From: Fagopyrum homotropicum
Lineage: Eukaryota > Streptophyta > Magnoliopsida > Caryophyllales > Polygonaceae
Length of the DNA stretch: 64,000 nt
Reading direction: 5' to 3'
NCBI GenBank assembly: GCA_033239125.1
Contig: BSWB01000004.1
Span: forward strand, 124,071,235-124,135,234
Within the stretch, counting starts at the first letter, position 1; each line of letters opens with the position of its first letter. A program made the translations under genes and the position numbers. The notes beneath the pieces were generated by a model. It worked only from the letters and a program-made list of their open reading frames with translations. It had not been told where the DNA came from and made no database searches. Positions 33,195 to 43,176 of this stretch are shown here, piece after piece.

Positions 33195-34877
33195 AAATAC
33201 CTCATACTTAAGGTTTGCTCGTCCCCGAGCAAATTCCCAATTATAGACTAAGAGATGACATGATTTACGTATGCAGAAAAATGGCAAAATCTTTTGGGGT
33301 TTGTGCTTCTATTTTTGGATCACCTTCAAAGTCATGTTTCATGACAAAGGACAAGCAATCATGCATCAAACAAATGAAAGCATGGAAAGACAATTGTACT
33401 TAACTCAAAAGTATGCATGAAATGTAAAGATGAAGAAGTCAAGAAGGTCAAGAGTACATCCAATCTAAATCACTAAGTCTTACAAACATGCAAATAGGTT
33501 ATAAGGTCTTGTGAGATAAAAGGGCCAAGAAATGTAGTGATTGGGTGGGGATTTCTAGATTATGTGATGCTAATCCGGGAATGGAACTAACTCCACATCC
33601 TTGTCCTCGATCAACTTCCCTCAAGTGTATATTTTCCTCTATCTTTTCTTTCTTTTCTTTTTCTTTGACTTGTTTTTGAGACAATGGCATTGGTGTACAA
33701 AAGCCGAAACCTTGGTGATTAGCCGTCCTCGGGCTTTTTCTTAGTTTTCGAGGTGCATCCACACCGGGCACACATACCAAAGCTCGTTAGGACTATTAGT
33801 TCATTTGACTTTGGCAAGGCACCAACACCCGATTATGTGAAGTGTACCGAGTTACTTGTCATTTAAACCAATGTCCCCAAACCTATATTATTGGCTACAC
33901 TTTTCACAACAAATTCAGCATTTTATGCATGATGTTCTTTTCATCAACAACTTCACCTCACACTTGCTTTTCACACACATCAACACACTAGCATGCTCCT
34001 ATTCCCGGATGGGTTAAAAGAGGTCAAATTTATCTCAATTGAGGTGCTCAAGCAATCATGATTAAGAGGAGAAGTAGAGAAAGATTGAATTGCCTCATTC
34101 ATTCCTAGATGGCATGCAAGAACTATCATGTAATTTCGATCTTCACTACTCAATCCTTTCTAGGCAAACATCATGGTCACAAATCATTCATAGAATTTCA
34201 AGAGAAGTAGTTCAAGTCTACATATGCGTTCATTAATCTAAAAACATGAGGCCATCCATAGCCAATTCACAAGACAAGTTTCATCATTAGGATCATATCC
34301 AAGCCTAGAAAGCACAAAAATTTTTAATTTTTCTGAATTTTTTATGGGATTTTCGATTTAAGTATGTACAATGCAAGACATGTGAAGATTTTAAACTATC
34401 CTAGATGCTCATCATGCAAAGGATCATGCAAACCCCACCCCATACTTAGAAACACATTGTCCCCAATGTGGTATACAAGTAAAGAGAGTGAAAGAAGGTT
34501 CTCACAATGTAAAAATGGTTTGTTACGGTATTTGGGATTGCTCAATAGTGAATTGATGTTTGATGATCCTATCAACCATGGTAGAGAGCTCTAAGCATCC
34601 ATCAAAGCTTTGGGACCCGCGCTAGGCACCGCTAGCCGTCCAAGTTCCGCGTCCGCTCTACCCATAATTGATGAGGGTTTCATCATCATCATTCTTATGT
34701 CAAGCAGGGCCTCCAATGCCACTAATGTTCTAGCACACACACAAAGTAGACAAAACACACACAAAGATAGAAAAATCTAGAAACAAAAGCAAATTAAGAA
34801 AAGAAAAATGTTACCAATGGGTTGCCTCCCACCAAGCGCTTCTTTAAGGTCATTAGCTTGACCAAACTCGGGGGCGT
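33195..34877 (-). other. 3' noncoding region of element B
   Basis: 1.7 kb without a coding frame. Holds a PPT-like stretch next to the LTR (CTCATACTT at 33201-33209), a weak copy of the conserved block (33785-33880), CCCCATACTT with ACACATTGTCCCC at 34438-34464, and the Athila-like AAGCGCTTCTT segment at 34835-34850. No env-like gene. Confidence 0.8.
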
Positions 34878-37800
34878 CTACTCAAGGTGAAGCGGGGCAA
34901 TTATCTCCACCGGAGCTCCCGGGATATACTTCTTCAACCGGTGCCCATTCACCTTAAAGTTCCCACAATGTTCCCCTCCTATCTCAATGGCTCCATGGGA
35001 AAAGATCTTCTTCACCACATATGGCCCGGTCCATCTTGATTTGAGCTTTCCGGGAAAGAGCCTTAGCCTTGAGTTGAAAAGAAGGACAAGATCTCCTTCA
35101 CTCAACTCTTTGGGGATGATCCTCTTGTCATGCCATCTTTTGGTTCTCTCTTTGTAAATCCGGGCATTCTCATAAGCGTCCAACCGGATCTCCTCGAGGG
35201 CATTCAATTCAAGCAATCTCTTTTCTCCCGCCGCCTTGAGATCAAAATTTAGCCACTTAATGGCCCAATAAGCTCTATGCTCCATCTCTATCGGAAGATG
35301 GCAAGACTTGCCATAGACCAACTTGTAGGGAGTGGTGTCAATCGGTGTCTTGAAGGCGGTTCTATATGCCCATAAGGCATCATTGAGCCTCATAGCCCAA
35401 TCCTTTCTAGTCCTAGACACCGTCTTCTCAAGGATGGCCTTGATCTCTCGGTTGGAAATCTCCACTTGGCCACTAGTTTGGGGATGGTAAGGTGTTGCCA
35501 CCTTGTGAGTCACCCCATACTTGGCCAAAAGCGCCCCAAAATTCCTATTGGTGAAATGCTTTCCTCCATCACTAATAATCACCCTTGGTGTTCCAAACCT
35601 AGGGAAGATCACCCGGTTGAAGAACCGCACCACCACCTTGGCATCATTTGTAGGAGAGGCGATTGCCTCCACCCATCTTGACACATAGTCCACCGCCAAT
35701 AGGATGAAGAGATTGCCACATGAAGAAGGGAATGGTCCCATGAAGTCTACACCCCACACATCAAATATTTCGACTTCTTGGATGTTGTTCAAGGGCATCT
35801 CATTCCTTCTTGAGATGTTGCCCGTCCTTTGGCAAGCATCACATGCCGCTACAAAACCTTGCACATCTTTAAACAAGTTAGGCCAATAAAAACCGGATTG
35901 CAATACCTTTGCACACGTCTTGTGTGAGCTAGCATGACCTCCACATGGTAAGGAGTGACAATGCCGGATCACACTCTCTACTTCATCTTCCGGTATGCAT
36001 CTTCTAAACATCCCATCCGGGCCTTTCTTGAACAAGAGTGGCTCACTCCAATAGTAGTGCCTCACATCGTTGAAGAACTTCTTCCTTTGTGCATATGTCA
36101 ATCCGGGAGGCACTTCCTCACACACTAAGTAGTTCACAATGTCGGCATACCATGGCTCATTTCCTCTAGACACTTGGAACAAGCATTCCTCCACCATTTG
36201 CAATTGCTCATCTCGGAATGAGTCATCAATTGGAATGTCATCCCTCCCAAGCTCTAATGGAGGCAATCTACTAAGGTGATCCGCCACGGAGTTTTCGGAT
36301 CCCTTCTTATCTCGTATTTCCAAATCAAACTCTTGAAGAAGAAGGATCCACCGAATCAACCTTGGTTTGGCATCCTTCTTTGTAAGTAGATAACGGATCG
36401 CAGCATGATCCGTATAAACTATGACCTTCGCTCCAACAAGGTATGAGTGGAACTTCTCAAATGCATACACCACCGCTAGCAACTCCTTCTCGGTGGTAGC
36501 ATAATTGAGTTGGGCATCATCTAGCATCTTGCTAGCATAATAAATAGCATGAGTGCGCCCATCTTTTCTTTGCCCTAAAACAGCCCCTACGGCTACATCG
36601 CTGGCATCACACATGATCTCAAATGGTAGACTCCAATCCGGAGGTTGCATGATAGGTGCGGAGATCAAGGCGTTCTTCAACCTACAAAAAGCCTCAAGAC
36701 AATCTTTGGAAAAGACAAAATCAACATCTTTCATTAGTAGGTTAGTGAGAGGCTTAGAAATTTTAGAGAAATCTTGGATAAACCTCCGGTAAAAACCGGC
36801 ATGCCCTAAGAAACTCCTTACCCCCTTCACCGAGGTAGGTGGCGGCAACTTCTCTATCGTTTCAATTTTGGCCCTATCAACCTCAATGCCACGGTTAGAC
36901 ACCAAGTGTCCTAACACAATGCCTTCACTTACCATGAAGTGGCATTTTTCCCAATTTAAGACAAAATTTTTCTCCTCACATATTTGCAATACTAATGACA
37001 GGTTAGCCAAGCAATTATCAAAGGAAGAACCATAAACAGAGAAATCATCCATAAACACTTCCATGATATTTTCTATGTATTCCGAAAAGATAGCCATCAT
37101 ACACCTTTGGAAGGTGGCGGGTGCATTACACAACCCAAATGGCATTCTCCTATATGCAAAAGTACCCCATGGACATGTAAAGGTCGTTTTCTCTTGGTCA
37201 TCGGGGTGGATAGGGATTTGGAAGAATCCACTATAGCCATCTAGATAGCAAAAATGAGAATGTTGAGCTAACCTTTCTAGCATTTGGTCAATGAAGGGGA
37301 GAGGGAAGTGATCTTTCCTAGAGGCCATGTTCAACTCCCTATAATCGATGCACATTCTCCACCCTGTAACCGTCCTAGTCGGAATTAGTTCATTGTTCTC
37401 ATTAGTTACTACGGTCATCCCACCCTTCTTAGGAACTACATGAACAGGACTAACCCACTTACTATTCGAGATAGGGTAGATAATTCCCACATCTAGCAAC
37501 TTAATGATTTCCTTTTTGACTACCTCTTTCATTATAGGATTCAATCTCCTTTGATGTTCAATAGAGGGTTTGTGGTTATCTTCCATCATTATCTTATGCA
37601 TGCACAAAGAAGGCTTAATGCCAACCAAATCATCAATAGTATAGCCAATGGCTTTCCTATGCAATCTCAGTTCATGCAACAATTTAGCAAGTTCATCATC
37701 ACTCAAGCATGCATTAACAATCACAGGATATGTAGAGTTTTCACCAAGAAATGCATACTTTAAATGAGAGGGGAGGGGTTTGAGTTCAAGTTGAGGAGGA

Positions 37801-38870
37801 CCTTTATCGGTTGAAGATGATCCAAATAAAGTTGGATGAGATGAATCCAAAGCAAATGAAGACTCCTCATGGCTCCTAAAAGCTTGACCATCATCAAGGA
37901 CTGGTCCAGGGAAAACCACGGCTGGAATCACGGAGTGCTCAACTTCCACGGCCGTGGTTCTTGCTAAGCTTGCTTCCCGGAGTTGACCAGAAAGTTTGAC
38001 GGCCGTGGAACTCAAATCTCGACCGTGGAACTTGCAGCTGTTCAACACCTCTTCGTGGCTTTCAAATCCAACTCTTGGCTCTTCTTCCAATGCTTCCAAG
38101 GCCTTGATCTCTTCATTGCAGGCCTCCTCAACACCTTCCTCCATCATACTTAAGGTAAGAACCTTCTCCAAGGGATCCTTGATCAAGATCGAGCTCACAA
38201 CTTCCCTAGATTCCTCTTGCTCGACTATGTTGAAGAGATCCTCATCAAGGGCTGGCCCTTTCGTCATTGTGGATAACTTGAACTTGACGTTCTCTTCTCC
38301 AATGTTGATGGAGAGAGTTCCATTTTTGCAATCCACTAGGCATCCGGAGGTGGCTAGGAAGGGTCTTCCTAAGATGATGGGAACCGGATAATCCGCCGGA
38401 ATGTCCAAGACTACAAAATCAATTGGCACATAGAATCCTCCTAGTTGCACCGGGATGTCTTCTAGGATCCCAACCGGATGAGTGATAGAACGATCCGCCA
38501 TATAGAGGGTCATCTTGACCGGTTTCGGCTCTCCTAGCCCAACCTTGTTGCAAAGTGCAAGCGGTATGATGCTTACACTCGCTCCAAGATCACAAAGGGC
38601 TTCGTACTTCACATCTCCCACTCCTATTGGGACACAAAAAGAGCCCGGATCTCTTAGCTTGGGAGGCATCTCCTCCTTCATTGTTTGGATCAATTCCGAG
38701 GATCGCTTGGTCATTCTTATCTCCCCATACTCCTCCAACTTCCTTTTGTTGGAGAGTATTTCCTTCAAAAACTTGCCATATGCCGGCATTCCTAAAATGG
38801 CATCCATGAACGGAATGTTAATATGTAATTTGGACATTAGTTCAAGGAACTTACCAAAGTGATTGTCCAA
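34878..38870 (-). CDS. Element B Pol: protease, RT, RNase H, integrase (intact frame)
   Basis: 1330 codons. Protease CDLGASVSII at residues 93-102; variable linker 240-370 that includes CCACGGCCGTGG-encoded residues; RT about 470-720 with YLDGYSGFFQI and the FMDD box at 606-609; RNase H with CDASDVAVGAVLGQ (Asp755), YTDH (Asp821) and ADHLSR (Asp864); integrase with zinc region (His970, Cys1010, Cys1013) and core Asp1042, Asp1101, Glu1137. All catalytic residues looked for are present. The ATG used is the first after a TAG at 38910-38912; the natural product is a Gag-Pol polyprotein in the same frame. Possible RT source for RT-less family A, although the PBS match is the only hint. Confidence 0.92.
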   Translation of the reverse strand: MDNHFGKFLELMSKLHINIPFMDAILGMPAYGKFLKEILSNKRKLEEYGEIRMTKRSSELIQTMKEEMPPKLRDPGSFCVPIGVGDVKYEALCDLGASVSIIPLALCNKVGLGEPKPVKMTLYMADRSITHPVGILEDIPVQLGGFYVPIDFVVLDIPADYPVPIILGRPFLATSGCLVDCKNGTLSINIGEENVKFKLSTMTKGPALDEDLFNIVEQEESREVVSSILIKDPLEKVLTLSMMEEGVEEACNEEIKALEALEEEPRVGFESHEEVLNSCKFHGRDLSSTAVKLSGQLREASLARTTAVEVEHSVIPAVVFPGPVLDDGQAFRSHEESSFALDSSHPTLFGSSSTDKGPPQLELKPLPSHLKYAFLGENSTYPVIVNACLSDDELAKLLHELRLHRKAIGYTIDDLVGIKPSLCMHKIMMEDNHKPSIEHQRRLNPIMKEVVKKEIIKLLDVGIIYPISNSKWVSPVHVVPKKGGMTVVTNENNELIPTRTVTGWRMCIDYRELNMASRKDHFPLPFIDQMLERLAQHSHFCYLDGYSGFFQIPIHPDDQEKTTFTCPWGTFAYRRMPFGLCNAPATFQRCMMAIFSEYIENIMEVFMDDFSVYGSSFDNCLANLSLVLQICEEKNFVLNWEKCHFMVSEGIVLGHLVSNRGIEVDRAKIETIEKLPPPTSVKGVRSFLGHAGFYRRFIQDFSKISKPLTNLLMKDVDFVFSKDCLEAFCRLKNALISAPIMQPPDWSLPFEIMCDASDVAVGAVLGQRKDGRTHAIYYASKMLDDAQLNYATTEKELLAVVYAFEKFHSYLVGAKVIVYTDHAAIRYLLTKKDAKPRLIRWILLLQEFDLEIRDKKGSENSVADHLSRLPPLELGRDDIPIDDSFRDEQLQMVEECLFQVSRGNEPWYADIVNYLVCEEVPPGLTYAQRKKFFNDVRHYYWSEPLLFKKGPDGMFRRCIPEDEVESVIRHCHSLPCGGHASSHKTCAKVLQSGFYWPNLFKDVQGFVAACDACQRTGNISRRNEMPLNNIQEVEIFDVWGVDFMGPFPSSCGNLFILLAVDYVSRWVEAIASPTNDAKVVVRFFNRVIFPRFGTPRVIISDGGKHFTNRNFGALLAKYGVTHKVATPYHPQTSGQVEISNREIKAILEKTVSRTRKDWAMRLNDALWAYRTAFKTPIDTTPYKLVYGKSCHLPIEMEHRAYWAIKWLNFDLKAAGEKRLLELNALEEIRLDAYENARIYKERTKRWHDKRIIPKELSEGDLVLLFNSRLRLFPGKLKSRWTGPYVVKKIFSHGAIEIGGEHCGNFKVNGHRLKKYIPGAPVEIIAPLHLE

Positions 38871-40622
38871 ACGAGCTCTTTCTCTTGATTGCGGGAACGG
38901 TAGTGGTGGCTAGTATGGAGGCGGTGCTACATAGGTTGGCTCTACATCCTTGCTCTTGCCTCCATCTTCTTGCAACCTTCCCTCTTCTACCACTACTTGC
39001 TTTCCCTTAGCATCATCCTTGGGCAAAGGATCTCTCATACTCAGCCCACTCCTTGTTGTGATAGCCAACACTTGGCCTCTTGGGTTGTCTTCGGTCCTTC
39101 CGGGAAGCTTTCCCGGGTCTCTATGGGCTTCACCCGCTTTTTGGAACACTTGTGCTTCCAAAACCTTTCGGGCTTTAGAGATTGAAGTCACCGTGCTCTC
39201 AAGACCACTCAACCTTCAAAGCAATTGCTCAAACATTATTTCGGTTCTATCCTTTGGAGGTTGAGTAAATCCGGGTGGAGATTCTTGTGAAGCTCTTGAT
39301 GGTGGTGTTGTGCTTGTGAAGGAGGAAGGGTTTAAGGCTCCATCCGGGTTGGAGTAAGAAAATCCGGGATGGTTGTGGTTTGGCCGGTAATTGTTGAATT
39401 GCCGGTTGTTGTTAAAACTCCTTGGGCCTTGGTAATTGTTGAAGTTTCCCCTTTCCATATAATTCACATCCTCCTCCTTGGAAGACAAGTTGGCTTGTGG
39501 AAGCACTTGAGGAGTTGCTTGGTTCTTCAAAGTAGTAGTACACAACTCCCTCAAGGACTTCAACTCGTTGTTGATGGCGTCAAGCTTGAAATTGCTCATG
39601 GTGACTTCACTCACCTCATATGCTCCCGCCTTTCTTCCTTCACTCTTCCTATGGGAGTATTTCTCAATCACTAGAGCTTGCTTCTCCACAAACTCCCAAG
39701 CTTCATCTACATGTTTCTCCATAAATGTCCCACCGGAAAGAGATTGGAGCTTGAATTGGCTATCTTCATCAAGTCCTTTGAAGTAGATCTCCAATAGCTC
39801 AATTTTCGGTATGCCATGGTGTGGACAATCAAGGAGAAGATCTTTGAACCTCTCCCAAGACTTGAATAAACTCTCTCTATCCTTCATCACGAAGGCATTG
39901 ATCTTCCCTCTTAACTCGGTAGTCTTGGAAGGTGGGAAGAACTTAGTCAAAAACTCGGTTGTCATCTCCTCCCAAGTACCAACTCGCCCTTGTGGAATAG
40001 ATTGATACCAAGCTAAAGCCTTATCCTTAAGAGAGAAGGAGAAAGCCCTTAGCTTATGGTTGTTGCTCTCCAATCTTGGCGGTCTAAGAGTCTCCATCAA
40101 GATCTCATAATTCATCAAATGTTGATGGGGAGACTCTCCTTCCATCCCTCCAAATTGATTATGCCAGATCATTTGTAGAACTTGAGGGCGGAGCTCGTAG
40201 TTGTGGGCTGCGGGATCCCCTAAGTTCACACCCGGACGGTGTGCTCTTTGTGCCGGATCCATACGTCTCCCTAGGGTTTGTGGCTCTTCAATGGCAATGG
40301 GCACAACCCTAACATTAGCCGCCGGCTGCGGTTGTGGTGGAGGAGGTGGAGGTTGTCGGCGATTAAGCTCTCCTTGAACAAGAGCTTGCCTAATCTCCTC
40401 AATCTCCCTCCTAGTTTCCTCTTGCCTCTCATTGGGAAGTCTCCTTTCTTCCTCCAAGAGCTCATCTCTTAGCCTTATTTACTCTAAGGCTTCATCCAAC
40501 TCAGCTTGGAGGTTTCTACCGGCCATCTCTTTCTCTTTTCGGATGTTCTTGGATCTAGATCGAAGGGTTTTCTCCGGTTCGGGATCGAATGGAGCTAAAT
40601 CCTTGCCACGAGATCTTCGCAT
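38871..40622 (-). pseudogene. Element B gag
   Basis: Starts at MRRSRGKDLAPFDPEPEKT (ATG at 40620-40622). The Gag core around 39700-40150 has SPHQHLMNYEILMETLRPP and WYQSIPQGRV. Three nonsense codons in an otherwise unbroken frame: TAA 40479-40481, TGA 39216-39218, TAG 38910-38912. No zinc knuckle of the CCHC type is visible; an Asn-rich segment lies at about 39355-39440. Confidence 0.88.
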
Positions 40623-40739
40623 ACACCTAAAGAGTAATAGATGTCCTGAAAAGCAAAGACACAAACCAAAAAGAGATCAAAAGCAACAAGAAAGATCTAC
40701 ACTAGAAACAATCACAAAATAGACTCAATCTAGACCTAG

Positions 40740-40757
40740 TCCCCGGCAACGGCGCCA
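40740..40757 (-). promoter_or_regulatory. Element B primer-binding site, tRNA-Asp
   Basis: TGGCGCCGTTGCCGGGGA on -, an 18-nt match to the 3' end of plant tRNA-Asp, the usual primer of Athila-type elements. Confidence 0.92.
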
Positions 40758-40763
40758 AAAACA

Positions 40764-42584
40764 TGTTACGCTAAGATCGTGATGCGCAAATGGTTTTTAA
40801 ATTTATAACTCGAACTAATTCCTAACTACCTAGCGAAACTCGCAGTGTACGGGACGTTTGTAGAAGGGTTAGTATTCCGAGGTCGAACACAAAGACTAAG
40901 GTGAAATTGATTCGAATTGTGATTGAATTTAGTAAAGATCTAGGTTGAAAGAAAAGAAGGAAATAAAGAAAACAAAATCTCAAATGTTTTTGGTTGGTTT
41001 TTGGTGATCGATCAAAGATCAAAATTCATACAAAGTAAACAATCAAACTAAGCTAAGAATCAACACGAATAGACAAGCTAAACAAGATAATGATCAAGGA
41101 AAGAAAAGACGGATTCTAGGGATTGGAAGTTCCGGTTATGACATAGGACTCAAGTTATCTATTTATTCCTTGGACTAACTATGATATGTTGGGATTAAGT
41201 GTTTCTAAATTGGGATCAATTACCGGGTAGGTCTCATGTCCAACTAGTCCACTCCTAAGGTCTCATTACCGGGTAAGTCTCTAAGTACCTAAGGATAGGA
41301 ATTCTACACAAACCGGATTGTTAATTAGGAGTCTAACCTATCCTTACCGGGTAAGTCTTGGAAAGGAAAGTCCTAAACAACTATCCTAGCACACCTAATC
41401 CAATGGCGGCTTATTAGGCTCACCACTACCTAAGGTTTGTTATCTTGGAATCTAAGAGCAAGGATTACCGGGTAAGTCTCTCCTAACACTTAGTTACTAC
41501 ACTAGGTTACCCTAGGGTAGGTTAAACTTCAACAAACACTTAGGATTTCAACATTCTATAGATCTAAGGCAAGATCCTTCGAACCAGGGAAAATCACGGT
41601 TTGTTCTACCTAAACCACGGCCGTGGTCAGACAAGAACTACCCGTGATTTCTACCAGCAGCTACGTTCATAACACAAGTCATCCAAGGGTAAATCTAAGT
41701 CCGTCCTATCATAGCCCTAGCCATAACCATCCCTTCCTTACCCTAGAACCACATCAATTTAGCCTACAACGTTCATGAAAGAAATCAAAACAAACAAACA
41801 TAAAATCATAACATCCATTGCAAGATAATGAAGGAAAAGAGATGGACAAGTGAACTAAAACAAAACCAAACTGAAAATAGAATTAGAACAACTTACAATC
41901 CTTCCAAAGGAAGGTTCAATGATTCATACAACTCTTACAAATAAAATCCGGAACTCTTCACTACAAAACTATCAAGTGTGGTGATGGTGTGTGTTCTTCT
42001 CCTCCTCTTCAATGGAGTTCTTCTTCTCCTCTTTGACACTTCCTTCCTAGAAAAACTTCTTGTTGAGAGAATATTTCTTGTTAGAGAGAAATGGATAATG
42101 GATGAGCTGCTCCCCCAACTCCCAGCTGCCTCTCACAGCCCATGAAGGACCACTTTTATAACAAACTTGCATGAGTTGACCATGAGAGTCGTGGCACAGC
42201 TTTCACAAGAATCTGGCAAAATCCACGGTTGATTCCACGGCCGTGGAGTGTCAGAGAACCGTGATTCTGTGCAGAAACTTCGCCTTGGATCATTAAGTTG
42301 TGGTTTGGTGCATGGCAAGGCTCCCCGAGTCCTCCTTAGCCTTTAACTTGTGTCCTAATGAGTCCGTGGGTATGTCATCTAGATGAACGATCCTCAAACA
42401 TGTCGTTTTGCTCCTAAATCTCCCGAAATACATATAAAACGCGCACAAGTCCGTGTAGACGTCTATCTCGGCAAAATACATGAATTGAGTGCAAAATGTC
42501 GTGAACTAGTGCTAAACTATGCATGAATGAGTGAGAAATCTATCTAAATGATTACCTAAAACTAAGTCATAAATCGTGTTATCA
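40764..42584 (-). repeat. Element B 5' LTR
   Basis: 1821 bp, nearly identical to 31363-33194. TATAAAAG on - at 42153-42160, CCACGGCCGTGG near 41615 and 42236. Confidence 0.93.
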
Positions 42585-42589
42585 GATCT
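42585..42589. repeat. Target site duplication of element B, right copy (GATCT)
   Basis: Directly follows the LTR end GTTATCA. Confidence 0.95.
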
Positions 42590-43050
42590 CCTAGGTTAAC
42601 TCCTGGACGCCTCAGTTGTTGATTGGGGTCCATCCTTTGACCTAGGGTTTGTGAGATTCCTGCAAGAAGAACGTTTCGGACTAGCATCCGAGGTGGAAGT
42701 ACATCGGCCAGGGCGTCAGGTACTGGGACCTGCCTCGGTCGAGGGTCAGCAACTAGGACCTGCATTGGTCGAGGATTAGCAACACGATCTTCCCTCGGTC
42801 GAAGTTGATATTGGTCTCTCAAAGAGGCCATATCTGCTTCGATTGCTTCAGTCCTGGTGCGAGTTTCTTCCTTCTCTTGTCTTAGTTCTTCCCTGCTGAG
42901 GTGTAGCAGCTCTAGCGCCTCTTTCAACTCGGCCTCAAGATCGCGGTTGTCTTGGTGGGCCATCTTCGCTTCTCTCAAGCGTCGTTTGTATGTCTTTTCT
43001 GGTTCGGGATCGTAAGGAACGATTTCCTTCCCAGTGCGGGTTCTTTGCAT
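42585..43050 (-). pseudogene. E2 gag N-terminal part, split off by element B
   Basis: From MQRTRTGKEIVPYDPEPEKT (ATG at 43048-43050) through a coiled-coil-like Glu/Leu/Arg region to the B insertion. Three tandem PRPRQ/PRPMQ/PREDR segments at 42733-42800 are written by CCTCGGTCGAGG-type words. E1 starts with MRRTRTGKEI. Continues at 31316. Confidence 0.85.
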
Positions 43051-43153
43051 AAACCTCAGAAAGAACCTGCAAAAGTCACTCAAGTAGAGTGGTTAGAAGA
43101 CACGGGGGCAAGTGCCCCAAGAGCAAACCGTAACCGGCTCGGTCTAGACCAAA

Positions 43154-43170
43154 TCACCGGCAACGCGCCA
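43154..43170 (-). promoter_or_regulatory. E2 primer-binding site, degenerate tRNA-Asp type
   Basis: TGGCGCGTTGCCGGTGA on -; against the intact site in E1 it has lost one base and carries one substitution. Confidence 0.8.
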
Positions 43171-43176
43171 AAAACT

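Larger units (their letters stand above)
31363..42584 (-). mobile_element. Element B: complete Athila-like LTR retrotransposon nested in E2 gag
   Basis: 11,222 bp with two LTRs (1832 and 1821 bp), tRNA-Asp PBS, gag, and an intact 1330-codon protease-RT-RNase H-integrase frame, flanked by GATCT duplications. No env-like gene. The LTRs differ at few places (for example a short indel near 32925/42320), so the insertion is relatively young and younger than E2. Confidence 0.95.

Noticed and set aside
38515..38862. Plus-strand frames opposite element B pol and gag
   Set aside because: Antisense shadows of an intact Pol frame with clear domains.
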